A stretch of DNA of 64,000 bases. Source: Saussurea involucrata (lineage: Eukaryota > Streptophyta > Magnoliopsida > Asterales > Asteraceae). The notes beneath the pieces are model-generated. The model ran no database searches. It was not told where the DNA came from and saw only the letters and a program-made list of their open reading frames with translations. Positions 1 through 10,690 of this stretch are shown here, one piece after another. The DNA lies in the NCBI GenBank assembly GCA_033807775.1, contig CM066314.1:40462001-40526000 (forward strand), given 5' to 3'. Position 1 is the stretch's first letter; every line of letters begins with the position of its first letter. Both the position numbers and the translations under genes were made by a program.

Positions 1-336
1 CCATGAGTACCGGTACCCAATGAACCCAGTTGCCACCTCAACGCCACATCAACTTTTCTCTTTCCTACCCTCCTTACCCAATCCTTACCCAAAAGTGGAG
101 TACCGCCTACCCACCGAACCCAATACTACCCAATACACACAAGCCCTTACCCGCTACCTATCCCCACATCCACCCTCCTCTCACACCCCCCCCCTCGGGT
201 TCACAAACCCGCTCCCTTACCCGCTCCCCCTACCCCCCCCCCCCCCCCCGCGCGTATGGCTACCCGATCCAACCCCTCCTTACCCGCTGTGCCACCTCAC
301 CTTACCCGCTCCCGCTCCCGCTACCGGTACTCATGG
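1..336. repeat. C-rich TACCC low-complexity block bounded by 15-bp inverted repeats
   Basis: The first 15 bases (CCATGAGTACCGGTA) are the exact reverse complement of 322-336. Between them lies pyrimidine-rich sequence dominated by TACCC and CCGCT words, with a long C run near 230-250. The long proline-rich frames here come from base composition and are not credible genes. The bounded structure could be one end of a small transposon or simple repeat. The left edge is the window edge, so the element may extend further. Confidence 0.5.
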
Positions 337-1473
337 CCTTAATAGTGAACTTCCAGAGCGTGCCTATAGTCTCCCCACAAAGTCACCATTTTTACCAACT
401 GTAGGTGTGTCGATCGAACTACGTAGATCTCAAGGAATCTTAGTTCTACCTATACAGAGATAATGTTTATATCTCTATGTAACACCATCATCGACCGACG
501 TTTGAACCTTACTTACAAAATCATGCAAAAACCCATATATCTACGTGATTATGAAAGACTTTCTCAAATCTTCTTGCATCACTCAAGCCATATTTCAGTG
601 TCTGCCCATCTCTGGGTCTAAGACCAAATATTAAGACTTGCAAGTGATTGGCTTATCCGCGTTGAGTTAAAGCTTCAACTTGAGTAACCAAGCCCAAGAA
701 TTAGCAATAATGGCAACACCCAAGTGTTGCCTACTAATCTTAGGTTTGACTCACACCCACACCTAAAGAGGTTCTTAGGTAATACTTAAAGTAAATAACA
801 CATTATAAGACTAAATACTTAAAAGTTACTTGCATTGAAAATAAACTACAAATTGTCCCCACAATGTTGTCATAGTGGGCAACAGTGCTGAAAATTAAAG
901 ACTTGAAAACAAATTACAACTAAAACTATAAATTGTAAAAATAAGTGGTTAGCCTCAAAATGATACCCCATATCCTTTTTGTTTAGGGGAGAAAAAGGAG
1001 ATATGGACATCCTTTTACCCATTGGAAAGAAACTTTACAAGACCTTTTGGACAACTAGACCTTTTGGACAACAAGTCATTTCTCTATCTATTATCATGCA
1101 ACTTCAATCTTCTTTTCTTTTGTAGAGGCTCCATGTAACAAAAAACGTCATTAAACATGAATTGTAAATGCAAGAATGTAATGTACCAAAAAAATATGCG
1201 GTTCCTAATGGTATAGGTAACAAAGCTACCTTGCCACCCACTACTACTAAATTGCCCCCCCCCCCCCCAAGTGTTAAAGCGTGGGTGTTTTGTATCCATT
1301 GAGCAAAGAAGGGTTGTAATTGGATAACGGTATCTGAAAACATATCTTAAGGACGCCCTAAAGCGCTCATGGTATCATTATGAATATACAAGCCAAAACT
1401 ATGAAAGCCTAGAAGTATACATGCCCAGTTGAGATGTGATATGATTGCATTGCGATGCCTAAGAACACGATCT
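337..1473. other. No gene seen
   Basis: AT-rich sequence without a credible coding region. It holds a C tract at about 1254-1268. No protein family or repeat boundary was recognised. Confidence 0.5.
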
Positions 1474-1936
1474 ATTTTTTACCGAGGGAGTAACCCCATC
1501 TTTCACCTTGAATTGGTTAAAATAGGGCGAACTTTCTTACTTTTCGTGGAGGATTAGACCGAGTAACTGAAGGTCTATGGCTAAACGATAATGCACGCCA
1601 TCATTTAGCTATTGCAATTCTTTTCGTGATAGTGTGTCACGTGTATATGACCAACTGTGGCATTGGTCATGGTCTAAAAAATATTTTAGAAGCTCATAAA
1701 GGTCCATTTACGGGCCAGAGCCATAAAGGCCTATATTAGATCCTAACAGCGCCATGGCATGTTGAATTATCTCTTAACCTAGCTATGTTAGGCTCTTTAA
1801 CCATTGTTGTAGCTCATATGTATGTCATGCCCCCTTATCCATATCTACCTACTAACTATGGTACAAAACTGTCATTGATCATACATCATATGTGGATTGG
1901 TGGATTTCTCATAGTCGGTGTTGTTGTGCATGCAAA
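1474..1936 (+). pseudogene. psaA: Nuclear plastid insert (NUPT): psaA fragment
   Basis: This is a decayed piece of the chloroplast gene for the photosystem I core protein PsaA. Reading along the plus strand in shifting frames gives words of the PsaA helical region: TPSFTLNW-like, FRGG, then AHHHLAIAIL-like, GIGHGLK, ILEAHKGPF and GLY. From 1785 one open stretch reads MLGSLTIVVAH, MPPYPYLP and HHMWIGGFLIVG. Several in-frame stops and substitutions show that it is not expressed as PsaA. Neither neighbouring plastid gene is visible, so only a few hundred bases were transferred or survive. The identification is by recognition of the protein family. The nuclear location is inferred from the surrounding transposons and the decay. 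Confidence 0.88.
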
Positions 1937-2865
1937 CATTTTTAAATCTTATTCAAATATTCAAATGTTATCCAAATCTGCCCGAATTTTACCCACAGTG
2001 GTTATATTGTGGCAACAATTCAACAGTGATAGTTTTAGAACAAAATTTAATCCTTGATATTTCATCACCTCTTAAAAACATTTTAGACCAAAAGAAAGGA
2101 TATAGAAGCAAAGTGATACATTTCACAGTCCAACATTTAACCTAAAAGAGATGTATATAACCATAAAAACATACTCAACAACTCCAAATGAAAACGAAAT
2201 AATATAAAGAAGAATCATAAACACATAATAGAAAACATAACTAAAACGGAAGAAAACTCACATAAATGATGTGTGAATAACGGTCAAAATGAGAGTTGTC
2301 ACATCCGCAAACTTAACTTGTTACATGGCCCCAAGTAACTAATATGACAAAACTAAAAACAAATGAAGATATAAACGCAAGAAGACTAAGTATCACAAAT
2401 ATGATCTTTAATTTTTCTATTTCTTGCTTTATTTTTCATCTCAAATCCCTTTGACTAAAAGTATTCATAGTTTTTCTTAATCTTTCCACTGTATTCTTTT
2501 TATTGCAATCTGACTTCCATACGTTAAGCTATAATTCACTGATCTTATGATATTGACTTTATAAGCTTAGATCCATAGGACTTTGAAGAGTTAGTGTTTA
2601 GGGTTTCTCACTATCCTTACACTTTTCATCCACCCCGAAACTTGTCTTTCTGGGTTACACAAAAATATTTCTACTATGTATTTGATATGTTTTGATCAAC
2701 TTTTTCACCTAAATTGTCAAAGTCAGCTATTTGTATTTTTTTTATTCTTCCAATTTTTCGAAGGATTTAACTTTTTTTCTTTCTATACTTAAGTTTTTCC
2801 CCAAACTTAAAATAGTCAATGTCCTCATTGTGGAGAGAATAGTAAGACTCAAAGGATTGAGTAAG
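1937..2865. other. No gene seen
   Basis: AT-rich DNA with no credible coding region. Its right end (2866-2870, GTAAC) is the left target-site duplication of the Copia element that follows. Confidence 0.5.
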
Positions 2866-2870
2866 GTAAC

Positions 2871-3072
2871 TGTTATTCCAAGATCACACAAGAATAGAGA
2901 TAGAAATCTAGAGAGAGAAGTACGTCATCTATTACTCTCAATTATGAACTGTTAGATACAAAAGCTTAACACAAGGGTTTATATACCCCTTGACTAGACA
3001 AAGTCAAACCTACACTTATTACACAAGCATTACATAATTAGCCTTGATTACAACATAAAAGTAGCATTAACA
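2871..3072 (-). repeat. 3' LTR of Copia element
   Basis: This LTR starts TG and ends CA on the plus strand. It matches 15092-15293 except for one base (ATGAACTG here, ATAAACTG there). The 5-bp duplication GTAAC lies immediately to its left. Confidence 0.95.
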
Positions 3073-3084
3073 ATCTCCCCCTTT
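3073..3084 (-). other. Polypurine tract of Copia element
   Basis: On the element's sense strand the tract reads AAAGGGGGAGAT and abuts the 3' LTR. This is where plus-strand DNA synthesis is primed in LTR elements. Confidence 0.85.
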
Positions 3085-3238
3085 GTAATCAAGGGCGCTC
3101 GAATCTTCTGTGTTGGCGATTCTTGCCAATCAAAATTTCCAAGCGTCTTAGAGTCTTCCGGAAGTTCAGCCTTGTGTCGATTGTTTCTATTGTTGTCCTC
3201 AAAAGTCTGATCTCAGCATTATCAACTTGGTAAGAAAA

Positions 3239-3589
3239 TCATCTTGTTTCCATGAACTTCTTTATAACATCCTTCAGTCTGTGATCTAACTGTAATCGGA
3301 TAATCTTCAAAGTTCCATCAGAATACTTACCAATTTCTTCAAATCTGAGAAAACGTCTGACTCCTGATTGATCTCTATACACGATTCCATAAGGGTCTTC
3401 TACAATGGAAAATAGAGGATAGCTGTCAATATTCGGCAAATCTCTATCAGGTCTTCTCACATTGACTACTGGCTGGAAGCTTTCAACAACAAGTTGGAAG
3501 TCAAAGCATCTATAGAATCTGACTTGACGGCGTAAGAAACGCTTGACTGCTTCTAGAGCCCTGAGGATATCATCTGTACGAATAGTCAT
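3239..3589 (-). pseudogene. C-terminal part of extra ORF, cut off by an in-frame TGA
   Basis: This 116-codon frame continues the 1036-residue ORF in the same reading frame; only a TGA and one codon separate them. It starts at the ATG right after that stop. It is basic, with arginines near its start (FLRRQVRFYR), and holds the stretch DPYGIVYRDQSG followed by KYSDGTLKIIRLQLDHRL. I recognise this as the conserved tail domain of proteins encoded downstream of pol in related Asteraceae retroelements. That comes from memory of the family and has no named function. It was probably the C-terminus of one longer protein. Readthrough or reinitiation at the ATG cannot be excluded. Confidence 0.7.
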
Positions 3590-3592
3590 GTC

Positions 3593-6500
3593 TCAAAACT
3601 GATGATAGATAACCTCAAAGTCATCAATAGATAGATCATTAAAGTCTGCTTCAGAAAACCGATATCTTTGACAATTTTGACGTTCAACATAAAATATTGG
3701 ATACCAAATTCTGACAAAGTTAGCTATCTCCACCTTAAGTACCCTTACGATTCCATGCTTCGAGAACACCAGGAGTCTTCCTTGGCGAATACACTTGATG
3801 AACATCATATATTCGTACTGATACCAATCAGGCTCCTTTTCAATACCCAGAATTGCATGAATATTCACTCTTCTTCTTTTCTTGACATAAAAATTCCGTT
3901 CAGTGTTTTCAAGAAAAGCAGACCTCATTCTGGTTACTTGGTATCTTTCCTCAAGTCTTTGCATTCGTTGCTGTCTATTCAAAGCGGGACCTGGTTGAAG
4001 AATGCTAGGTGGAACATTTAGAGGTTGATCAGGAATTTCTGAGTTAGCTCTAGACGACTCACCCTGAATAAATGTTCTTTCTGAAGTAGTGGAGGTCGGA
4101 GCTGGAACAACAGGAACAACCGGAGAACTTGGTTGAACTGGAACTTCTGGAACTTGAACTGGAGAATTTGCTAAAGGAGATTGGTGACCAAAATCTTCAT
4201 TGTCTGCTAAATCTCCATAAATCATGTTGACAACATCATTATCCTTCTCATCAACTTCAACATCAACTTCTGAGTCAGAGATAACTATGATATCATCTTG
4301 ATCTTCTTCTTTGATCTTCCAAAATTTGTCAAATTTCCTTTGAACATCATCATCAAAGTCAATCTCAACATAGTTGGAGAAGAAATTACGCATATCATCA
4401 AAATCTTCAGACTCATGCACGTTTGAAGTCTCAGGACATCCAATCGATACAGGTGCAGAATCTGGATCAACATATACAACTAGTTGCAGATTGTTTATGT
4501 TCAGGGGCTCAACATAGTTAATATTTGAAGCCATAGCCATCAAATCAACTTCATTTAATAACTCATCAACTAGATTTCCCGGATCAACTTCTTCATCTCT
4601 TTCCTTATTCGCCCTTTCCTCATTCGCCCTTTTCTCATTCACCCTTTCTTCATTCACATTTTCAGTTGCCTCTTCATTCATACTTTCTTCAACTCTTCGT
4701 CTCTTAGAATTCTCCCCCTCATGATCTTGATGACCCGGATCATCTTGGTCATGTCTACGTTTAAGAGACGAACCATCAGCAGATTTGCAAGTTTCTTCAT
4801 GAGAAGCCACTCTCTCAGAAAGCATAGAAAGGGCATTTGTCATCAACTTTAAGCCCTTCTGAATTTCAGTAAAGCCATCTCTAACCTCAGTTCTGAAAGA
4901 TTGGAACTCATTCACCAAAATAGATACGCGAGGTGGCACCGGGGTAGGAGTAGAAGACGGAGGCGGAGTTGGTTGAAAATTGCGAAGCAGAGAAATAAGA
5001 TCTTTATCTTGATGCTCCGGAGAAGACATAGACAATAATCGCGCGTAGAGCATATCAGAAAGTTCTGAAACCGGAATATCCTGAATACCCTGATGCGATA
5101 TAGGTGGAGCTTGAACTGGAGGCTGAATTGGCGGTTGAGTTGGCGGTTGAGAAACTGGTCGACTCGAAGGCTCCCGAATAATAACACCCGTCGGTCGTCT
5201 AAACGGAATATCAACAGGAATCTCAGGAATATCTGATGCTTTTCCTTTACCCTTTAGCATCGCCTTCATCTTGAGTAACTGTTCATTCTTTTCGGCATCC
5301 ATTCGGTCATTCATTGACTTCAATAGCTCTTCAAGAGTCATTGTGCCCGACGTCATAGTTACTTCTTGACTTGTGATATTTCTATCAGATGCTCTAGTAG
5401 CTTGAAGATCAAGTTCATCTACCTCAATATTTGCCACATTTGAATCTATCGGAACTGTATCCGAAGTGTCAACCGTATTACCTTCCGATAAATTTCTTCC
5501 AGACACATGTGTGACCTCAACTGTAGATTCTCGAAAAACAGATTCACCAAAATCCATATCTCCACCATATCCACCATTATCATCATCATCAACATCTTCA
5601 TCACCCGTTTCGTCATCATCATCATCACTTTCAGTGCTACTTGAGTCAGCATCTTCTTCACTTTGAAGTTGTTGTTCTTCTTGTTCATATTCTGCTTGAA
5701 CATCTTGCACTTGAAGTTCTATTCCATGTTCGTCACAGTAATCAATAACCGCTTCATCTTCTGGATCTGCATATGTCTGAATAAGCTCCGGTGGAATAGG
5801 CATAAAATGATCAAATGAACGTTTATGCTTGTTGATATAACTCATTTCAAAATCAGGAGCTTGAACCCAGTTATGTCTTCTTGGAATGTCTCTATTACTC
5901 CTTAGCATGCTCCAGACAATTAGCTCCAAAAATCGAATGAAAGGTATAAACTTCCGTTCCTTGAACGTGCCTTTAGAATACACAAGTTCACACAGCTCGG
6001 TCCAAAAGATAAGAGCATAATCCACATGCAGATCATGTATAATGGCATGAAAGAGACGTAAGTAGTGAAGACTGGCGTTATCTGTACCAGAATGTTTGGA
6101 AGTCAAACATCTGTTGATGACTGAACACAATGCATACCAGACTGGTGGAAGACGTGCCTTTTCGAATTGACTAACCATAGTCAAAGGGCCAACATATCCT
6201 AAATCTCGAATCCCAGCTAAAATCTCTTCTTCCGGAGGATAATCATCAAAATCTGTGCGACCCGGTCTCGAATCAGCTTCTGGAAGACGGAGTATCAAAC
6301 GAAGACGACGATAATCCAGAAAAGTCTCAAACTGATCTATCTGAATCGAGAATCGAGGTAGTGAAGCATTATCTATCTTTCTGATCGATTGCCAGGCTTG
6401 TTGCAGATAAACTTCAGAAATTTCATGACGTGCCGTTAACGCATAACTGATTGGATGACCTCGAAGAATAGACAGAATAATCGGATGGATTCTCACTCTG

Positions 6501-6703
6501 TCAAGATTGACAAAGTGATTGTTTGGCTTGTAAGGAAAGAGATACATATCGCGTGGGAAAACATCTTCCAGAGAACTCCTTCTGGCAGACAAATCAGCAC
6601 CCGAAGAAGGAAAAGAAGGAAGAGGTCGATCTCGAGAAGCATGATCAGATGGTTGATTCTCATCTTCCTGAACTTGATCATCTGGATTGCCGTTAGAAAC
6701 CAT
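3593..6703 (-). CDS. Large extra ORF of the Copia element (envelope-like position, function unknown)
   Basis: This uninterrupted 1036-residue frame lies between pol and the 3' LTR, where Sireviruses can carry an additional, sometimes envelope-like, ORF. Residues 60-310 look globular, with a patterned segment around 160-240 (RDLGYVGPL, LPPVWYALCSVINRC, DYALIFWTEL). Residues 345-380 are very acidic (runs of D). Residues 510-595 are proline-rich. Basic clusters SLKRRHD (about 646-652) and SKRRRVEE (about 666-673) resemble nuclear localisation signals. Residues 675-703 are short repeats of NEER/NEKRA type. I see no signal peptide, no convincing transmembrane helix and no glycoprotein-like cysteine pattern, so a true envelope role is not supported. 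ATG at 6701-6703 is the first start and follows a hairpin-rich leader. Length and openness suggest selection until recently. Confidence 0.8.
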   Translation of the reverse strand: MVSNGNPDDQVQEDENQPSDHASRDRPLPSFPSSGADLSARRSSLEDVFPRDMYLFPYKPNNHFVNLDRVRIHPIILSILRGHPISYALTARHEISEVYLQQAWQSIRKIDNASLPRFSIQIDQFETFLDYRRLRLILRLPEADSRPGRTDFDDYPPEEEILAGIRDLGYVGPLTMVSQFEKARLPPVWYALCSVINRCLTSKHSGTDNASLHYLRLFHAIIHDLHVDYALIFWTELCELVYSKGTFKERKFIPFIRFLELIVWSMLRSNRDIPRRHNWVQAPDFEMSYINKHKRSFDHFMPIPPELIQTYADPEDEAVIDYCDEHGIELQVQDVQAEYEQEEQQLQSEEDADSSSTESDDDDDETGDEDVDDDDNGGYGGDMDFGESVFRESTVEVTHVSGRNLSEGNTVDTSDTVPIDSNVANIEVDELDLQATRASDRNITSQEVTMTSGTMTLEELLKSMNDRMDAEKNEQLLKMKAMLKGKGKASDIPEIPVDIPFRRPTGVIIREPSSRPVSQPPTQPPIQPPVQAPPISHQGIQDIPVSELSDMLYARLLSMSSPEHQDKDLISLLRNFQPTPPPSSTPTPVPPRVSILVNEFQSFRTEVRDGFTEIQKGLKLMTNALSMLSERVASHEETCKSADGSSLKRRHDQDDPGHQDHEGENSKRRRVEESMNEEATENVNEERVNEKRANEERANKERDEEVDPGNLVDELLNEVDLMAMASNINYVEPLNINNLQLVVYVDPDSAPVSIGCPETSNVHESEDFDDMRNFFSNYVEIDFDDDVQRKFDKFWKIKEEDQDDIIVISDSEVDVEVDEKDNDVVNMIYGDLADNEDFGHQSPLANSPVQVPEVPVQPSSPVVPVVPAPTSTTSERTFIQGESSRANSEIPDQPLNVPPSILQPGPALNRQQRMQRLEERYQVTRMRSAFLENTERNFYVKKRRRVNIHAILGIEKEPDWYQYEYMMFIKCIRQGRLLVFSKHGIVRVLKVEIANFVRIWYPIFYVERQNCQRYRFSEADFNDLSIDDFEVIYHQF

Positions 6704-6838
6704 ATCTCTCCTAAGGAATATACAAACCAGATGTAATTAGTAAGCAAGAAACACTATGAAAGAAAATAGAAAACACATCGAAAAAAAGAAAAAAAAATTG
6801 AAAAGAAAAGAAAGAAAAAAAAATTCATGAGTCCAAAA

Positions 6839-7527
6839 TGCACCATAGTCTGTGGCGCAAAGCATGAAATGCGCCATAGGCTGTGGCGCAATTCTGAGAT
6901 GGACAAAATCTAGAAGAAACTCGCCATAGGCAATAGCGCAAAGTAAGCATTGCGCTACCAGCAGTGGCGCAAAGTGAGAAATTTCGCTATAGGCAGTGGC
7001 GCAATTCTCACTTGTCAGCAGATATGAAAAAACGCGATATTTGTCAGACCAACTCAAATTCAAAAATTAGGCAAAACAGAGATGTTTATAGGCATCGATT
7101 TAATATATATAGACATTCTAAGCATAAATCGATCCTAAACATACTCAATTGAAACCCTAATTTCAACTAACCAAAAAAAATGAAATCGAAGAACACTGTA
7201 CCAAAATAGAGTCGATTTTCAGAAAACGACAGAAATGAATGAACACGGGAATGAAATCGATGATGAGCACAAGAAGAAAGAATCGAAAAACATACCTGGT
7301 ATCGATGAACAGTAACCACAATCAGAAATTGAATCGAACAGGAGACTGGAATCGATGAATAGTACCAGAGAGAAATCGCAAATGAGAGTCAAACAAAAAG
7401 GTCAAAACCCTTTTTAAACCCTTTGAAAAAAACATCTTTTTAAAGAAAACAAAAATACTGAATTTAATTAGAATTGCGCCACCTACAGTCGCGCAAATCT
7501 AGATTTGCGCCACTAAGGGTAGCGCAA
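6839..7527 (-). repeat. GC-rich hairpin array upstream of the extra ORF
   Basis: Seven short inverted repeats built on GCGCCA/TGGCGC stand out in AT-rich DNA, at about 6839-6861, 6870-6890, 6920-6941, 6951-6971, 6983-7003, 7474-7496 and 7505-7527. The clearest, 6870-6890, has 7-base arms TGCGCCA and TGGCGCA around a 7-base loop. The two at 7474-7527 pair TTGCGC with GCGCAA. The same motif recurs upstream of gag at 14413-14650. Position just before the ATG suggests an RNA or regulatory role; that is inference. Confidence 0.8.
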
Positions 7528-7581
7528 TATGGACTTGAAGTATTTTTTTTAAATGAGTTTTCTCATTTTAGACTTCTTTCA

Positions 7582-7820
7582 CTCCCCCTACACAAATGCA
7601 TTAGATAAACTCAGATTGAAATAGCATTTGGAGAACTTACCTGAAGAAAATCTCAGAAACCCATTACCTGTTCAATCTTTGTACTCACAGATACGTACCA
7701 TTCAGCATAGTGTGTTCCCCCTCAAATATGGAACTTATGATATTTCTTCCCTTCAAGATAGCAACTCATGAACTTTCTCTCCCCCTAAAAATTAGCTTAG
7801 CTTTTGAATTCACTCCCCCT
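7582..7820 (-). other. Cluster of four polypurine-tract-like sites inside the element
   Basis: CTCCCCCT or TTCCCCCT occurs at 7582-7589, 7715-7722, 7779-7786 and 7813-7820. On the sense strand these are AGGGGGAG-type tracts like the real polypurine tract at 3073. Multiple such tracts upstream of the 3' LTR are described for Sireviruses. Here they lie upstream of the extra ORF instead. The spacer 7021-8335 otherwise has no coding region. Confidence 0.6.
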
Positions 7821-8335
7821 CAAAATCACACACAGTATAACTCCACACATCACAGTATGAAACATTTCACGTAAAACATCAGTTAATGGAAACTGAAATA
7901 CATTAAATTATATAATATAACTACTAACTATAGAATGTTTGAACACCGAACAAATAAAATTCAACTCAGTGAAAGTAGACATGTTTTTCAAATAAATGAC
8001 ATCAAATGCATGTTTTTGGATTCAGAAACAAGTCATGCTTGCATATCAAGTTACAATTTGTTCAGTTTCAACCACTTATTAAATCTATTTGGTGTGCTAG
8101 CATGTGAAATATGATTAGCAACAACAAAATGCACTTCTGAAACCTATAAGAATACTTTGCTCTTACTCACACTATATGACTGAAATCATAATTTCCACAA
8201 ATTTATAAGTTTATCGCGACATTGTAATTTCCCCAAGATTTAAGAGATGTGTGCTCATTGACATCTTTTATTTTGTGCACATTGGCATCTTTTTATCAAA
8301 AAGTTTATTAAGACTAAGATACACCGTAAACGTAA

Positions 8336-8604
8336 CTTTCTATCTGGTTCTATAGCAGGATTTGGATCAGCCAATCCCAGACCAGTTGGCCTTAGGGGCT
8401 AGGTGTCAAGCACCCCTTGGAACTTACTCTCCCAAACCAGAAAGGCTACATCGATATATCCTAATCCCATCTGTACCAGTAGAACATGGCTTTCTATCTA
8501 GTTCTATAGCAGGATTTGGGTCAGCCAATCCCAGACCAGTTGATCTTAGGGGCTAGGTATCGAGTACCCCTTAGGACTTAATCTCCCAAACCAGATAGGC
8601 CACA
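8336..8604. repeat. Direct repeat, two ~115-bp copies 154 bp apart
   Basis: The sequence beginning CTTTCTATCTGGTTCTATAG at 8336 recurs from 8490 with a few substitutions. It lies in the untranslated spacer between pol and the extra ORF. It is GC-richer than its surroundings and has no credible coding content. Confidence 0.8.
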
Positions 8605-8944
8605 GGCACAAACTTTCAAACCTAATGATTTTTTTTAATTGCATCTCAATCACTTGGTTAAAAAACTTTGTGCTTCCCTCATATTTTCATTTCCATTCAT
8701 CATTCTGACAAACAGGCTTTGTGAGCATCGTATTCTATATAAGTCTAGATTTACACAGTTTTGCGCATATATCAAGAATTTCATTCATGTTTTGCTGACC
8801 TTTCGATTTATTTCAGAAGCGAAAGATGAAGCAAATAAAACTCAGATATCACAAAACTACTTGTAAAATCATCCTTGACACACATTTTATTCAATGAATG
8901 AAAATAGAAATATTTTCACTTTGTTGAATTAAATTTGTGAAGGT

Positions 8945-9217
8945 TCAAACTTTCAAGTTCAACATGCCGAGTTTTGATAAAAGAAAATTAAAACGCTTTT
9001 CATCCAATGCCTTGGTGAAAATATCGGCAAGTTGATAGTCAGTAGGTACGAAATATAATTCGATTGTACCGTTCTCCACATGATGTTTTATGAAATGATA
9101 TCGCATGTCGATGTGTTTAGTCTTTGTGTGCTGAACCGGATTCACTGAGATGGCGATTGCGGATTTGCTATCACAATATATCAAAATTGTCTTGTACAGC
9201 AACCCATAATCTTGTAA
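8945..9217 (-). pseudogene. RNase H C-terminal tail of Copia pol
   Basis: This continues the pol frame after an in-frame TAG at about 9218. It contains the conserved Copia RNase H end: IYCDSKSAIAIS, QHTKTKHIDMRYHFI and YQLADIFTKAL. The CDSKSA and HTKTKHID motifs belong to the ribonuclease active region. The preceding TAG sits where related elements usually have a glutamine codon, so it looks like a single C-to-T change. The domain would be lost unless the stop is read through. Confidence 0.85.
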
Positions 9218-10690
9218 CTATGTCTTCATCCAAAGAACCTGAGAACAGCAACTGGCTGCGGCCACGTATTCAGCTTCGGCCGTTGAAATTGATACACAGT
9301 TCTGTTTCTTTGACGCCCAACTAATCAGCCTATCTCCTAGTAATTGTACATGACCCGATGTACTTTTCCGGTCCAGTTGACTTCCACCATAATCTGCATC
9401 AGAATAAGCAGTTAGTTTATAATCTAAACTCTTTGGATACCACAAACCTAAATATGGAGTTCCTTTCAGATATCTGAAAATTCGCTTGACTGCCATCCGA
9501 TGAGATTCTTTGGGTTTTGCTTGAAATCTGGCACACAAACATGTAGAAAACATGATGTCTGGCCTACTAGTTGTTAAGTACATTAACGATCCAATCATTC
9601 CTCGGTATTCTCGAACATCAACTTCTTTACCATCTGGATCTAAACCAAGCTTTGCACCATGAGCCATCAGAGTGCGAATTGTAGTGCTCTTATCCATTTT
9701 GAATTTCTTCAAAATATCAAAGACATACTTTGACTGGTTGATAAAGATTCCATCAGGTAATTTCTTGACTTGAAGTCCAAGGAAGAAATTAATTTCCCCT
9801 ATCATGCTCATTTTAAACCTGGAAGTCATGAGATTAGAAAACCATGTACTCAAAGATTTGTTAGTAGCACCAAATATAATATCATCTACATAAATTTGTA
9901 CTAAGCAGATATCATGATTTTCACGATAAATGAATAAAGTTGTGTCAATAGCTCCCTTGATAAATCTGGATTCTAGCAAAAAGGTTGACAATTCGTCGTA
10001 CCACGCGCGCGGTGCTTGTTTCAGACCATACAATGCCTTATCAAGACGATACACAAAATCAGGTTTATCTTGATCAATAAACCCCTCTGGTTGAGATACA
10101 TAAACTTCTTCTTTAAGTCCCCCATACAAAAAAGCTGTCTTGACATCCATCTGATATACGGTAAAGTCTCGATAAGCTGAAAAGGCAAGAAACATTATGA
10201 TAGCTTCTAATCTTGCAACCGGCGCGTATGTCTCATCGTAATCTATACCTTCTTGTTGTCGATAACCCTTCGCTACCAAACGAGCTTTATTTCTCACAAC
10301 AATACCATCTTTATCCTTTTTGTTCTTGAAAATCCACTTAGTGCCAATTATGCTTTTTCCTTTCGGCCTTGGGACAAGTCTCCACACCTTCAATGCTTCA
10401 AACTGATTTAGCTCTTCCTGCATGGCAATAATCCAATCCGGATCATTCAATGCTTCAGATACCTTCGAAGGTTCAACATTGCTTAAAAAACAAGCGAATA
10501 AGCATTCATTTGGAGTCGCAGACTTGGATCTTGTAGAAACACTTGAAGATGGATCACCAATGATTTGATGAATTGGATGTGCTTGTGTCCATTTTGCTGT
10601 GTGAGGGAGAGGATCAACTGTCTCTTGAACACTTTCCAAAACTTGAGAAGGAGGTTCAGGTATTTCTGCTTCGCTTGAAAAACAGGTATC
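9218..10690 (-). pseudogene. Reverse transcriptase and N-terminal RNase H of Copia pol
   Basis: The reverse transcriptase of the element copies its RNA into DNA. Visible motifs, in order, are WIFKNKKDKDG, ARLVAKGYRQ, VYQMDVKTAFL (first catalytic Asp), KALYGLKQAPRAWY, the YVDD catalytic box (about codon 250 of the open segment), IGSLMYLTTSRPDI, and RNase H DADYGG and STAEAEY. The open frame runs from about 10639 to 9218. The join to the upstream protease/integrase frame needs a frameshift near 10650-10690, and the frame ends in a TAG before the RNase H tail. The polymerase core itself looks intact. Confidence 0.93.

Noticed and set aside
20..463. Proline-rich open frames at the window start
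   Set aside because: They follow from the C-rich simple sequence, overlap in several frames and have no domain.
1785..2057. Functional psaA or a photosystem gene
   Set aside because: Only a fragment is open; the rest has stops and shifts, and the context is nuclear transposon DNA.
3593..6703. The 1036-residue frame as an independent host gene
   Set aside because: It lies wholly inside LTRs with intact duplications, between pol and the polypurine tract, so it belongs to the element.
3593..6703. Envelope glycoprotein call for the extra ORF
   Set aside because: No signal peptide, no transmembrane anchor and nuclear-type basic clusters; only the position resembles env.
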